Assembly (NCBI RefSeq): GCF_000317225.1
Contig: NZ_AJLL01000091.1
Coordinates: 1-41,268, forward strand
DNA: 41,268 bases
From: Fischerella thermalis PCC 7521
GTDB lineage: Bacteria; Cyanobacteriota; Cyanobacteriia; Cyanobacteriales; Nostocaceae
Direction: 5' to 3'
A program made the position numbers and the translations under genes. Of this stretch, positions 25,701 through 34,108 are shown piece by piece. Each line of letters opens with the position of its first letter. Within the stretch, counting starts at the first letter, position 1. Below the pieces are notes generated by a model that saw only the letters and a list, made by a program, of their open reading frames with translations, had not been told where the DNA came from and did no database searches.

Positions 25701-27866
25701 ATGAAAGGACGCTTTCACCCTAAAAATAATGTAACCCTCAATCCATCCTGTAACGAATCGATTTGTGATGTGATTGACCGCGTGAGTATGAGTCGTCGTA
25801 AGTTCATCTTCACAGCAGCCAGTGCATCAGTGTTAACCGTTGTAGGCGAAGTTTCTGTCGGTGGCTTTCTGCAAAGTGTTGAAGCAGTTCCAATTCCCAA
25901 GGGAACTGGATTTGGTGGTATTGGCTTCAAAAGTATTCCACCAAATTTACTCAACCCAGCAACAGGACTTCTAGAAAAGGATCTTGTCAGTGTTCCTGAA
26001 GGTTATACAGTGAAAGTGTTGGTTGCTTGGGGAGATCCAATCATCCCTGACGCACCAACTTGGCTAGCAGATGCTTCTCAAGATGCAGCTGCTCAAGAAA
26101 AGCAGTTTGGGATGCACGCTGATGGGATGCACTACTTCCCCTTATCACCAAGAAAGGTTGTTGGTCGGACAGTCAGTTCACAAGCAAGATCGTTAAGACG
26201 CTTTTTAAATCGGCCAATCAATACCGGCTTGTTGTGTGTGAACCATGAATATACCCAGGAATCGATTCTGCATGGTTTTGAAGGTTTGAGTCCGGTCACA
26301 ATTGCCAAGGTGCGGAAATCTCAGGCTGCTCATGGTGTGTCTGTTGTTGAAATTTCCAAGAAGGGCAGTGATTGGACTTACAATCCTAACTCTTCTTATG
26401 GTCGTCGTATTACTGCTAACACAGAGATGCGAGTTTCTGGGCCTGCTGCTGGCAGTGCGTTGTTGAAGTCGAAGAAGTTTGACATCACCCCACAAGGATC
26501 TTTTGAAATTGGGATAAATGATGGCTACACCGCTTATGGTACACTCAACAACTGCGCCCACGGCTACACACCTTGGGGTACTTATTTAACCTGTGAAGAG
26601 AATTGGAACGGTTACTTCGGTAACGGTGGCGAACCTTTAGCCTCTACTTCAGGCATTGAAGATTCAGAGATTCTAGCAGGACAAAATCGTTACGGTCTTT
26701 CTGCTGACGGGTTTAACTATCGCTGGCATGAGGTTGATCCACGCTTCAACAACCGTACCAACCCCCTTGAACCTCATTTATTTGGTTGGGTAGTTGAGAT
26801 TGATCCATACGACCCCCAAAGCAAACCAATCAAGCGCACAGCATTGGGACGATTCAAGCATGAAAGCGCCCAGGTTGTTGTTGATGACAATCACCGTGTT
26901 GCTTTCTACATGGGTGACGATGAACGCAACGAATACATTTACAAATTTGTTTGCGCTCAGCCCTTAAGACCTGGAAATCCTGCTTCTAACCGCGATTTAC
27001 TCGACAACGGTATTCTATACGTCGCCAAATTTAATGACAACGGTACTGGTGAGTGGCTACCTCTTGTATATGGTCAAAACGGTCTGACACCTGAAAATGG
27101 TTTTAGAAGCCAAGCTGAAGTATTGGTGAAGACACGTCAGGCTGCGGATAGAGTTGGTGCAACCATGATGGATAGACCAGAGTGGACAGCAGTGCGTCCT
27201 CAGATTGGTGGGTATAAAGAGATTGAAGTTTATTGCACACTGACCAATAATACTCGTCGTGGCACAAATCCACCCTCTTCTAATAATCCAGACGGCACAA
27301 CAGCAGGGGGTAGTGCGCGTCCTCCCGTAGATGCTGCTAACCCCCGTCCTGATAACCGCTATGGTCATATTATTCGTTGGCGTGAAGATGGACGCAGTGT
27401 TGCAGCAACTACCTTCAAATGGGATATTTTCATTGAAGCTGGTGACAAAACTAGACCCGAACCAAATCTTCAGGGTAATATTCAAGGTGATGACCTCAGT
27501 TCACCCGATGGTTTGTGGTTTGATGACTTCGGTCGCTTGTGGATTCAAACTGACCATGCAGGTGATGGTCGTGGTGACTTAGCAAACATTGGTAGTAACA
27601 CGATGTTGTGTGCTGACCCTAACACCAAACAGGTTAAGCTTTTCTTAACTAGCCCTATGGATTGTGAGGTAACTGGTGTCATCACTACACCCGATGGTAA
27701 AGCGATGTTTGTCAACATCCAGCACCCTGGTGATAGTGGTAATGCCTCAAATCCCACGCTGACAAGCAATTGGCCTCATACTCAAGGCTATGGCCCATCT
27801 GGTCGCCCACGTTCTGCAACGGTAGTGATTACCCGCAATGACGGCGGTGTTATTGGTGGGTTGTAA
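25701..27866 (+). CDS. phoX: PhoX-type alkaline phosphatase (DUF839), Tat-exported
   Basis: 721 aa. A twin-arginine signal lies around residues 30-60: SRRKFIFTAASASVLTVVG, typical for PhoX, which is exported folded with Ca/Fe cofactors. Family signatures: FGMHADGMHYF (~137), NHEYTQE (~175), CAHGYTPWGTYLTCEENWNG (~288), FKHESAQVVVD (~385), YMGDDERNEYIYKFV (~400) and SSPDGLWFDDFGRLWIQTD (~600). It releases phosphate from organic esters outside the cytoplasm. GGAG precedes the ATG. Position after pst genes fits a Pho-regulon member; only a degenerate Pho-box-like stretch (25569-25587) is visible upstream. Confidence 0.95.
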   Translation: MKGRFHPKNNVTLNPSCNESICDVIDRVSMSRRKFIFTAASASVLTVVGEVSVGGFLQSVEAVPIPKGTGFGGIGFKSIPPNLLNPATGLLEKDLVSVPEGYTVKVLVAWGDPIIPDAPTWLADASQDAAAQEKQFGMHADGMHYFPLSPRKVVGRTVSSQARSLRRFLNRPINTGLLCVNHEYTQESILHGFEGLSPVTIAKVRKSQAAHGVSVVEISKKGSDWTYNPNSSYGRRITANTEMRVSGPAAGSALLKSKKFDITPQGSFEIGINDGYTAYGTLNNCAHGYTPWGTYLTCEENWNGYFGNGGEPLASTSGIEDSEILAGQNRYGLSADGFNYRWHEVDPRFNNRTNPLEPHLFGWVVEIDPYDPQSKPIKRTALGRFKHESAQVVVDDNHRVAFYMGDDERNEYIYKFVCAQPLRPGNPASNRDLLDNGILYVAKFNDNGTGEWLPLVYGQNGLTPENGFRSQAEVLVKTRQAADRVGATMMDRPEWTAVRPQIGGYKEIEVYCTLTNNTRRGTNPPSSNNPDGTTAGGSARPPVDAANPRPDNRYGHIIRWREDGRSVAATTFKWDIFIEAGDKTRPEPNLQGNIQGDDLSSPDGLWFDDFGRLWIQTDHAGDGRGDLANIGSNTMLCADPNTKQVKLFLTSPMDCEVTGVITTPDGKAMFVNIQHPGDSGNASNPTLTSNWPHTQGYGPSGRPRSATVVITRNDGGVIGGL

Positions 27867-27898
27867 TTTAGTATTTTCCAACCAATAATCAATGTGTG

Positions 27899-27926
27899 GA
27901 CGTTGCTATGCAACGTCTCATTTTTT
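27899..27926 (+). terminator. Terminator after phoX
   Basis: GACGTTGC (27899-27906), loop TAT, GCAACGTC (27910-27917), followed by TCATTTTTT. Perfect 8-bp stem and T-run 33 bp after the phoX stop. Confidence 0.75.
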
Positions 27927-28005
27927 AAGCACGGTATTATATCAATTCTGGCTAATTACTTACGATATTATTCTGATGCAGTTGGGCATTGGGCAAGAGA
28001 TTTTT

Positions 28006-28034
28006 CCCATTACCTATTACCCATTACCAATTAC
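28006..28034. repeat. Heptameric STRR array
   Basis: Four consecutive 7-mers: CCCATTA, CCTATTA, CCCATTA, CCAATTA, then CC. A third array of the STRR type, in the gap between the convergent phoX and SDR genes. Nothing else is recognisable in 27927-28115. Confidence 0.85.
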
Positions 28035-28115
28035 CGGTCTTCACAGATATGATATTAATCATGAGAACGTCTAGCTTCATTGTGCTTAAATCTAGCTTGA
28101 CGAACTACCAGCAAC

Positions 28116-28991
28116 TTAGGTTTTTCCCCCCACTACAATTTCTTTAAAGGCAGTATTTACAGCTACTTCTTTCCAAGCATCTAGTTCTGCTTTAATAAAC
28201 TCCAATGCGCCATCAATAAGATCGACTGCATCTGCTCCCAGTGCCAATCTCATTGGTGGATTATCGCTATCAACTACTTGAATCATTGCCAGTGATGCTT
28301 TCTTAGGATCACCGAGTTTATCGTGATCGGCATTCCGCAACTGCTGACGTATATCACCAATTGATGCCTTATAGTCCTCAATGTGGGTGTCAGTTACGAC
28401 AACAGAACGCGTGATAAAATCTGTACGGAATGCACCAGGTTCAACTATGGTGACTTTGATACCAAAGGGTGCAACTTCATTAGCTAATGCTCCGGAAATT
28501 CCTTCTAGTGCAAGTTTGCTACTAGAATAAAATCCATTGGTAGCACTAGCTGCAAAACAAAGCATTGATGAAATATTGAGGATGTGTCCACTGCGTTGCT
28601 GTCGCATATGAGGTAGCACTGCTCGCAGCATTTCTAAGACACCAAAAAAGTTTGCTTCAAACAGATGGCGAACCGCGTCATCACTAACTTCTTCTATTGT
28701 CCCCACAGTTGAATATCCGGCATTGTTGACTAGTACATCAATGCGTCCAAAATTGGCAATTGCTTGTTTTACGGCTTCTCGCACCTGTTCAGGTTTTGTG
28801 ACATCAAGTCGCACTGCTAATGCACAACTTGGATACTTTGCTGCTAAATCTTCTACCTGCTGTGGGTTCCGTGCGGTGAGAACCACTCTTTCACCTCGCT
28901 CAAGCAATGTTTCTGCCAACACTCGACCCAAACCCCTTGAGCTACCAGTGATAAACCATACCCGTGCCTGAGAAACAGACGAGGCTACCAT
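28116..28991 (-). CDS. Short-chain dehydrogenase/reductase (classical SDR)
   Basis: 291 aa from ATG 28991, chosen because GGAG lies 8 bases upstream; a TTG 14 codons earlier is open but lacks a ribosome site. Rossmann motif TGSSRGLGRVLAE (~residue 15), DVLVNNAGYS (~88), catalytic Ser in LNISSM (~143) and FYSSSKLALEG (Tyr/Lys of YxxxK, ~157). All catalytic residues are present. It is the last gene of the minus-strand biosynthetic cluster, 45 bp after mbtH, and may reduce a ketone or oxidise an alcohol of the product; that role is inferred. Confidence 0.88.
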   Translation of the reverse strand: MVASSVSQARVWFITGSSRGLGRVLAETLLERGERVVLTARNPQQVEDLAAKYPSCALAVRLDVTKPEQVREAVKQAIANFGRIDVLVNNAGYSTVGTIEEVSDDAVRHLFEANFFGVLEMLRAVLPHMRQQRSGHILNISSMLCFAASATNGFYSSSKLALEGISGALANEVAPFGIKVTIVEPGAFRTDFITRSVVVTDTHIEDYKASIGDIRQQLRNADHDKLGDPKKASLAMIQVVDSDNPPMRLALGADAVDLIDGALEFIKAELDAWKEVAVNTAFKEIVVGGKT

Positions 28992-29036
28992 AAGGAAATC
29001 TCCATTTCTAACAAGCTTCTTGAAATTGACCAAGTA

Positions 29037-29261
29037 CTAAATGTTACGTCCAGATTCTGCCATCTTTTGCCGGAGACTAAGCGGTCTCATGTCAGTCCAG
29101 ACTTCTTTGATGTAATCTAGACATTCTTGTTTGGAACCACTTTTACCAACATTTGTCCAACCAAGGGGATTTTCGCGATCGCTTGGCCAAATGGAATACT
29201 GTTCTTCGTGATTGACTACGACTTTGTAAATGGTTGTGTCTTCTTTGTCGTCTTGGTACAT
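29037..29261 (-). CDS. MbtH-like protein
   Basis: 74 aa from ATG 29261, preceded by AGGAGA. Nearly all MbtH hallmarks are present: [32 protein letters not shown], and [11 protein letters not shown] near the end. MbtH proteins bind NRPS adenylation domains and help them fold and work. The obvious client is the single A domain of the NRPS at 34109-38224, or modules beyond the right edge. Confidence 0.97.
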   Translation of the reverse strand: MYQDDKEDTTIYKVVVNHEEQYSIWPSDRENPLGWTNVGKSGSKQECLDYIKEVWTDMRPLSLRQKMAESGRNI

Positions 29262-29309
29262 AATTTTTCTCCTGTTATCGCTAAACTGCAATTCCTAAGA
29301 CCAGAGCTT

Positions 29310-29636
29310 TCACGCTTCCACTGGTTCCAGGTATCCCTTACCTTCTAAAGTTGCTAGGTCAATATCTGCAATACATCGAACTTTCACGTAGTTCAAAGTC
29401 AAATTACCAACTAGCTGAACCTTCCCTGTTTGATGCTCAAAGTCAGCTTCATTAAAATTAGATGCTTCTCGGTCGAGTCTGACACCTAAATCAGTACCTC
29501 CCCTAGTATCAGTGAATTTAATATGTACATACCCCCGGTCAATACTTTCTTTGAGTGCTGTAGCTGTTTTTTCAGGTCGTAAACTTGCTTCAACAGGATG
29601 TTCTCCTTCTGACAATCGCTGCACTAACTCATTCAT
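29310..29636 (-). CDS. Conserved-looking 108-aa protein of unknown function
   Basis: 108 aa. A good ribosome site (AAGGGAGA) lies 9 bases before ATG 29636. No transmembrane segment, signal or nucleotide motif. It is rich in alternating beta-type stretches (GYVHIKFTDTRGGTDLGVRL, GKVQLVGNLTLNYVKVRCIA) suggesting a small beta-sheet protein, and ends in LEGKGYLEPVEA. It sits between the MATE exporter and mbtH (48 bp gap) on the cluster strand. I do not recognise a family. Confidence 0.7.
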   Translation of the reverse strand: MNELVQRLSEGEHPVEASLRPEKTATALKESIDRGYVHIKFTDTRGGTDLGVRLDREASNFNEADFEHQTGKVQLVGNLTLNYVKVRCIADIDLATLEGKGYLEPVEA

Positions 29637-29806
29637 GCAAGTGTCTCCCTTTCATTTGTGAATGCTTGTATTTGTACAGTTTTGTAGACTAGAATCTCAA
29701 ACTCATAGGATTTACGCACAAATCACGGAAGAATAAAACCGCGGAGGAATAAGAGTTGGAGAGATATTTTGCCCAAGTATTGACTCAAACTCTTGCTATT
29801 CAAAAT

Positions 29807-31183
29807 TTATAAACTTAATTTTTCATTTGTTATTTGACTGAAAGCTCTAAATTCTAAACATATTAATATCAAAGCAATTATTCCAACTAAAAACTCTGTC
29901 AAGAATATGCCATAGTATATACCAATTAAACCTAATATTTTTGACATAAGGAGTACAAATGGCAAAAATAAAAGTAGACTCCTTAATAAAATTACTGTGA
30001 CGACAATCTTACCTTTACCTATAGATTGAAAGAGGGTATTACCAAAAATTGCTAAAGGCCATATTGGTATTAATAAACTGAGAATTCTAAAATTGAATAT
30101 ATCATTTTTTGTAAAAATCACATCTGGTAAAAGTAACCAAAGAAATGTTTTTGGTGATAATTGTAAAGGCAGCCAAATTAATATTAATAAAATCACACCC
30201 ATTGCAGCAAAAGTTAAGTAGGCTTTCTTGAGTCGATGATAATTTTTAGCTCCATAATTTATACCGATTATCGGTTGCAAGGCTTGTGCAATTCCGTATA
30301 AGGGAATGAGGAAAAATGAAGTTAATCTGACTGTGGCTCCGAAAAAGGCAATATCGTTATTTGTTCCATAATAAGAAATTGATTGATAAACCACAAAATT
30401 TTGAACAAACCCCATGATTGGGAAAAGTAGCGATGATATTCCTACGGAAAATATTGCAGGTAGTAAATCTATTGCTATAGCTAACTTTTTGAGATTAATC
30501 GGGGTAGAACTTTTACCAGAAAAAAAATAAGTGAAGTTGAAAATACTATAAAAAACCATCGCAATAACTGTAGCGATCGCGATTCCCGCAATATCCCAAT
30601 TAAAGACAGTAATAAATATAGAATTTAAGATGATGTTAATCAGGACAAAAGTCAGTTCAAACCCGGTTGCTAGTCTGATTTTCCCTTCTGCCTTAATAAG
30701 CTCGCTAGAAGATAACGCTAGGATATAAAAGATTGAACCTAGTATATAAATTTTAAAATATTCTGTGCCAGCAGCAGTAACTTCGCCACTTCCCCCCATG
30801 AATACAATTAATTCTTCGCCAAAACTATAACCAAGAATTGTGATAAAAAAGGAAACCACAATACCCATTAGCATCAAATTGCCAAATAATTTGGACTGAG
30901 TTTTGATATCTCCAGCACCAATCGCTCGACTGAGAACAGAAGCAGACCCTACTCCAATTAAAAGAGCAAATCCATCTACTATACCTGTGAGTGGTAATGC
31001 CAGTGAAATACCTGCCAGGGCATTTGTACCAATAAATTGACCTGCAAATAAAGCATCAAAAAAAGTATTTAAGCTCAGCATCAATATTCCCAGAATACTA
31101 GGAATTGATAACTTAAACATCAGCTTAAAGATATTGCCTTGGAGGATTTCGTTTGTGACTTGAGATTGTTTTTGTAGAGTCAT
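29807..31183 (-). CDS. MATE family efflux transporter
   Basis: 458 aa with about 12 hydrophobic segments in two similar halves, as in MATE exporters. N-terminal half: LMFKLSIPSILGILMLSLNT and FDALFAGQFIGTNALAGISL, with VGSASVLSRAIGAGD following; the second half repeats the pattern (SISYYGTNNDIAFFGATVRL, QALQPIIGINYGAKN). It exchanges cations for small organic molecules across the inner membrane. Its place in the PKS/NRPS cluster suggests export of the product or self-protection (inferred). Confidence 0.92.
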   Translation of the reverse strand: MTLQKQSQVTNEILQGNIFKLMFKLSIPSILGILMLSLNTFFDALFAGQFIGTNALAGISLALPLTGIVDGFALLIGVGSASVLSRAIGAGDIKTQSKLFGNLMLMGIVVSFFITILGYSFGEELIVFMGGSGEVTAAGTEYFKIYILGSIFYILALSSSELIKAEGKIRLATGFELTFVLINIILNSIFITVFNWDIAGIAIATVIAMVFYSIFNFTYFFSGKSSTPINLKKLAIAIDLLPAIFSVGISSLLFPIMGFVQNFVVYQSISYYGTNNDIAFFGATVRLTSFFLIPLYGIAQALQPIIGINYGAKNYHRLKKAYLTFAAMGVILLILIWLPLQLSPKTFLWLLLPDVIFTKNDIFNFRILSLLIPIWPLAIFGNTLFQSIGKGKIVVTVILLRSLLLFLPFVLLMSKILGLIGIYYGIFLTEFLVGIIALILICLEFRAFSQITNEKLSL

Positions 31184-31192
31184 TTTTACTGT

Positions 31193-31405
31193 TTACTCAA
31201 CCTTGACTAAAGCGCTAACACAATATTGCTTCACAACTTCTAACTGCATCTGTTTGGCTGAGTTGAATGCACTCATAACCTCACCACAAGCTTCTACTCT
31301 GGCTTCATAAGCACCTGACACACTACCATCAGACGCAGCGTATCCATTAGCTTTAGAAATTTGTGAGCAAAAACGACAGTCTGTGATCAGGAGTTGAGTT
31401 TGCAT
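31193..31405 (-). CDS. Small cysteine-containing protein, unknown
   Basis: 70 aa from ATG 31405 (frame open for 34 more codons upstream, but that part looks like spacer). It has four Cys: DCRFCSQISKANG near the start, EACGEV in the middle and QYCVSAL near the end. The first 15 residues faintly recall the N-terminus of sucrase/ferredoxin-like proteins; the rest does not. Its stop is 9 bp before the MATE start, so the two are probably cotranscribed. Function unknown. Confidence 0.55.
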   Translation of the reverse strand: MQTQLLITDCRFCSQISKANGYAASDGSVSGAYEARVEACGEVMSAFNSAKQMQLEVVKQYCVSALVKVE

Positions 31406-31512
31406 GTTTATTGTGGTTGCACAAAGTAGGGGTGAGGAATTAACCTCTGGGTTTAAAAATAAACTCAAACATTTGGGATACTTCCTAAACATCCTGCAAA
31501 TATGCAATGCCG

Positions 31513-32403
31513 TTAATCCAACCCCAATGCTTTTCGCAGATTATCAAAATAAAATGTATCGTAAAAATACTGGTGAGGAAGTAATCTTTTGTACAATGCT
31601 TTTAGCTTAAGTTGCCAAGGTGATTCCGCGACGAAATATTGTCTTTTCGGTTTGGGAGTTTCCATAGCTTCTAAAATGACATTTGTCACTTTTTCAACTG
31701 ATAAACCTGTGTTGCGATTTCCCTCTACTGCCCGTTGCATATATATTCTGTAATTCTTACCATATATAGCTTTAGCTTCAGGTGACATATTTGCTAATGT
31801 TTTCTGATAGCCTGCCTCTACTTTGTCAGCTTGTTCTGGGGTGACTATTGCCCCTGGTAAGATAGAAAGAACCTCAATGCCGCTAGAACGTAATTCCATT
31901 CGCAATGAATCTGTGATTGCCTCCAGCGCAAATTTGGAAGCAGATAAGAGTCCTCTATAGGGTAGAGCCAATCTGCCACAAATCGCACTGATATTGATGA
32001 TTCGGCCTTTGGTTTTGCGGATCATGGGCAAAAATGCTTGTGTGACTGCGATTTGACCGATAACATTGACTTCAAATTGCCATCTTGCCTCATCTATCGC
32101 CACACATTCTAACGGTCCATCTACTGCTGCAACTGCGTTGTTAATTAGTCCAACTAGTCCTTCGTCGCCAACCGCTAGTGAGACAAATTCTGAAGCAGAT
32201 TGAATTTGATCTGCTTTTGTGATATCCATGATGATTGGTGTTAAATCAGCAGATGCAGCTTGTTTTAGCGATTCAGCATCTTTTTCTGTACGGACGCCAG
32301 CGAAGACGCGGTAGCCTTGTTCGGCAAGCTTGAGTGCGGTTGCTCGACCCAGACCTGTGGATGTTCCTGTAATTACTACAGCCCCTTTCTTACTTTGAAC
32401 CAT
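31513..32403 (-). CDS. SDR-fold protein lacking the catalytic Ser and Tyr
   Basis: 296 aa. The cofactor part is normal: ITGTSTGLGRATALKLAEQG (~residue 11-30) and LINNAVAAVDG (~85). At the active site the usual ISS...GPYSASK pattern reads ISAICGRLALPYRGLLSASK: Ser is Ala and the YxxxK tyrosine is Leu, at the correct 13-residue spacing, with Lys kept. The other SDR in this cluster has both residues. So it may bind NAD(P) without classical redox chemistry, or use another residue (a Tyr sits 4 upstream). AAGGA precedes the ATG; the gene follows the P450 by 45 bp. Confidence 0.88.
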   Translation of the reverse strand: MVQSKKGAVVITGTSTGLGRATALKLAEQGYRVFAGVRTEKDAESLKQAASADLTPIIMDITKADQIQSASEFVSLAVGDEGLVGLINNAVAAVDGPLECVAIDEARWQFEVNVIGQIAVTQAFLPMIRKTKGRIINISAICGRLALPYRGLLSASKFALEAITDSLRMELRSSGIEVLSILPGAIVTPEQADKVEAGYQKTLANMSPEAKAIYGKNYRIYMQRAVEGNRNTGLSVEKVTNVILEAMETPKPKRQYFVAESPWQLKLKALYKRLLPHQYFYDTFYFDNLRKALGLD

Positions 32404-32448
32404 ATTCCTTACCTCTATGATGAATGGATATAAAAACCAACTCTAGAG

Positions 32449-33828
32449 CTACACTGAACCAACAACAAATGATTGTGATTGTCCTTGGTGCTGACGCCGA
32501 CCATGCATGACCATCTTGACTCCACTGGCAGGGTAACAAATTAAATTTCCATACTTGGGTCGTTCTGGTCGTTTACTAACCAGTGTTAATTGATAGCGTG
32601 AAAGAATCGTTGCCAAGACAAGTTTCATTTCAAACAGAGCAAAAGTTGCCCCGATACAAACACGAGAACCGCCACCAAAGGGAAGAAATTCATAAGGAGA
32701 GAATTGTTGTTTCAGAAAACGCTCTGGTCGAAATTGCTTAGGCTCTGGGTATAAATTTTCTTGTTGATGAGTTAAATAAATATTGCCAATTAACACTGTA
32801 CCTGGACTCAACTCATAGCCCATGACCTCAACTGCTGACTCTACTAACCTGGGAAATGTAAATAATTGAGTTGGGTAAATTCTTAGAGCTTCATTACAGA
32901 CAGCATTGAGGTAGGGTAGCTCAATAATGCTCATGGGATCTTTTGATTCACCAAGGCTATCGAGTTCCCGCAGCAGTTGCTCGCGAACTTCCGGCAGTCG
33001 ATGAATCCAGTATAATGACCAAGCGATCGCAGTAGCAGAAGCATCCTGAGCAGCAAATACGGGCGAAAGTAGCAGGTCGCGTACTTCTTCATCGCTCATA
33101 ACTGCGCCTGTTTCATCACGGGCAAATATGAGATCACTGAGAATGCTGGTGCGTGAAGGATCTGCTTGTTCACGGCGTTTTTTAACTTCTGCATACAGTA
33201 AATCAAAAAGTTCTTGCCGTAGGTGCAGCATATATCCCCTTGGACTCCACCGACCTAAATCCTGTCGTCCCCAGGGAAGTTTTGTCACGAACTCATATAA
33301 AGGAGATTGGGGATATCTGACTATAGAAACCAATAAAAGTTTTATCTTATTGTAAAGCTCTCCCTCCTCTAACCCCAAAACAACTTCTATAGCCACCCGC
33401 AGAGTAATATCTTCTATGGTACGGTAGGCAACAAAAGATTTCGCGATCGCCTGCTGATTCATGATTTTGTCTGTCAGTTCACAGATACGTCGCCCGTAGG
33501 CTTGCATCCTAGCACCGTGAAAAGCAGGCATTAACAGTTTGCGCCGATGTTTGTGGCGCAAGCCATCCAATTGAAGTATTCCTTGCTGACCTGTCATTAA
33601 AGCAAAATCTTGATTCAACGCACCCCTAGCTGAGATCTCTTTGGTATTAGAGAAAATCTGCTTTATTCCTAAAGAATTACTCACATAGACTACTGGTGTA
33701 GAATCAGACATTATCGTGACAATATCACCATAGCGTCTGTAAATATTATCCATATACCCAAAGGGGTTAGCCTCGAATTGCAGATTTAGCAGCCAACTGG
33801 GGGTTTTAGGTCCTGGGGGCAGTTTCAT
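32449..33828 (-). CDS. Cytochrome P450 (CYP110-like)
   Basis: 459 aa, soluble. Heme-binding loop FLPFGGGSRVCIGATFALFE (~residue 393-412, Cys ligand), ExxR in NEALRIYP (~318), and PERFLKQQF before the heme loop. The overall pattern (LPPGPKTPSWL, YWIHRLPEVREQLLRELDSL) matches CYP110-type enzymes of Nostoc-like cyanobacteria. The I-helix reads FAAQDASAT where relatives have FAGHETTAT, so the oxygen-activating Thr is Ala. It lies between the NRPS and an SDR and probably oxidises the peptide/polyketide product. Confidence 0.94.
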   Translation of the reverse strand: MKLPPGPKTPSWLLNLQFEANPFGYMDNIYRRYGDIVTIMSDSTPVVYVSNSLGIKQIFSNTKEISARGALNQDFALMTGQQGILQLDGLRHKHRRKLLMPAFHGARMQAYGRRICELTDKIMNQQAIAKSFVAYRTIEDITLRVAIEVVLGLEEGELYNKIKLLLVSIVRYPQSPLYEFVTKLPWGRQDLGRWSPRGYMLHLRQELFDLLYAEVKKRREQADPSRTSILSDLIFARDETGAVMSDEEVRDLLLSPVFAAQDASATAIAWSLYWIHRLPEVREQLLRELDSLGESKDPMSIIELPYLNAVCNEALRIYPTQLFTFPRLVESAVEVMGYELSPGTVLIGNIYLTHQQENLYPEPKQFRPERFLKQQFSPYEFLPFGGGSRVCIGATFALFEMKLVLATILSRYQLTLVSKRPERPKYGNLICYPASGVKMVMHGRRQHQGQSQSFVVGSV

Positions 33829-33947
33829 TGGTATATCTTGAAAATAGGGATTGGCAAAGAAGTTTTCATGCGTTCATTGTGGGCGATCGCTCGTGAACAT
33901 ATAGCTTGAAAATGGCAAACGGGGATTAACTTAACAGCAAACTCATA

Positions 33948-34046
33948 ATCCATCGGTGTTAATCAGTGTGCATCGGTGTTCGTTTAATTTATTCCCTGCT
34001 TGTGGGCGAGCCTGCTTACGGAGGAGCTACGCTAACGCCTGTGGGG
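33948..34046. repeat. Dispersed repeats between P450 and NRPS genes
   Basis: CATCGGTGTT occurs twice (33952 region and 33971 region), part of the TGCATCGGTGTTCG family also at 4354 and 38292. Then 34002-34046 carries an inverted-repeat-like block which on the minus strand begins GGCGTTAGCGTAGC, related to the repeat inside the first gene. A HIP1 octamer lies just upstream. No gene is visible in 33829-34108. Confidence 0.65.
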
Positions 34047-34108
34047 GTATAACTTGAACACGGGTGTAGTTCATGTTTAGTTGTGTACAAACTTTCACAA
34101 ACGTCTTA

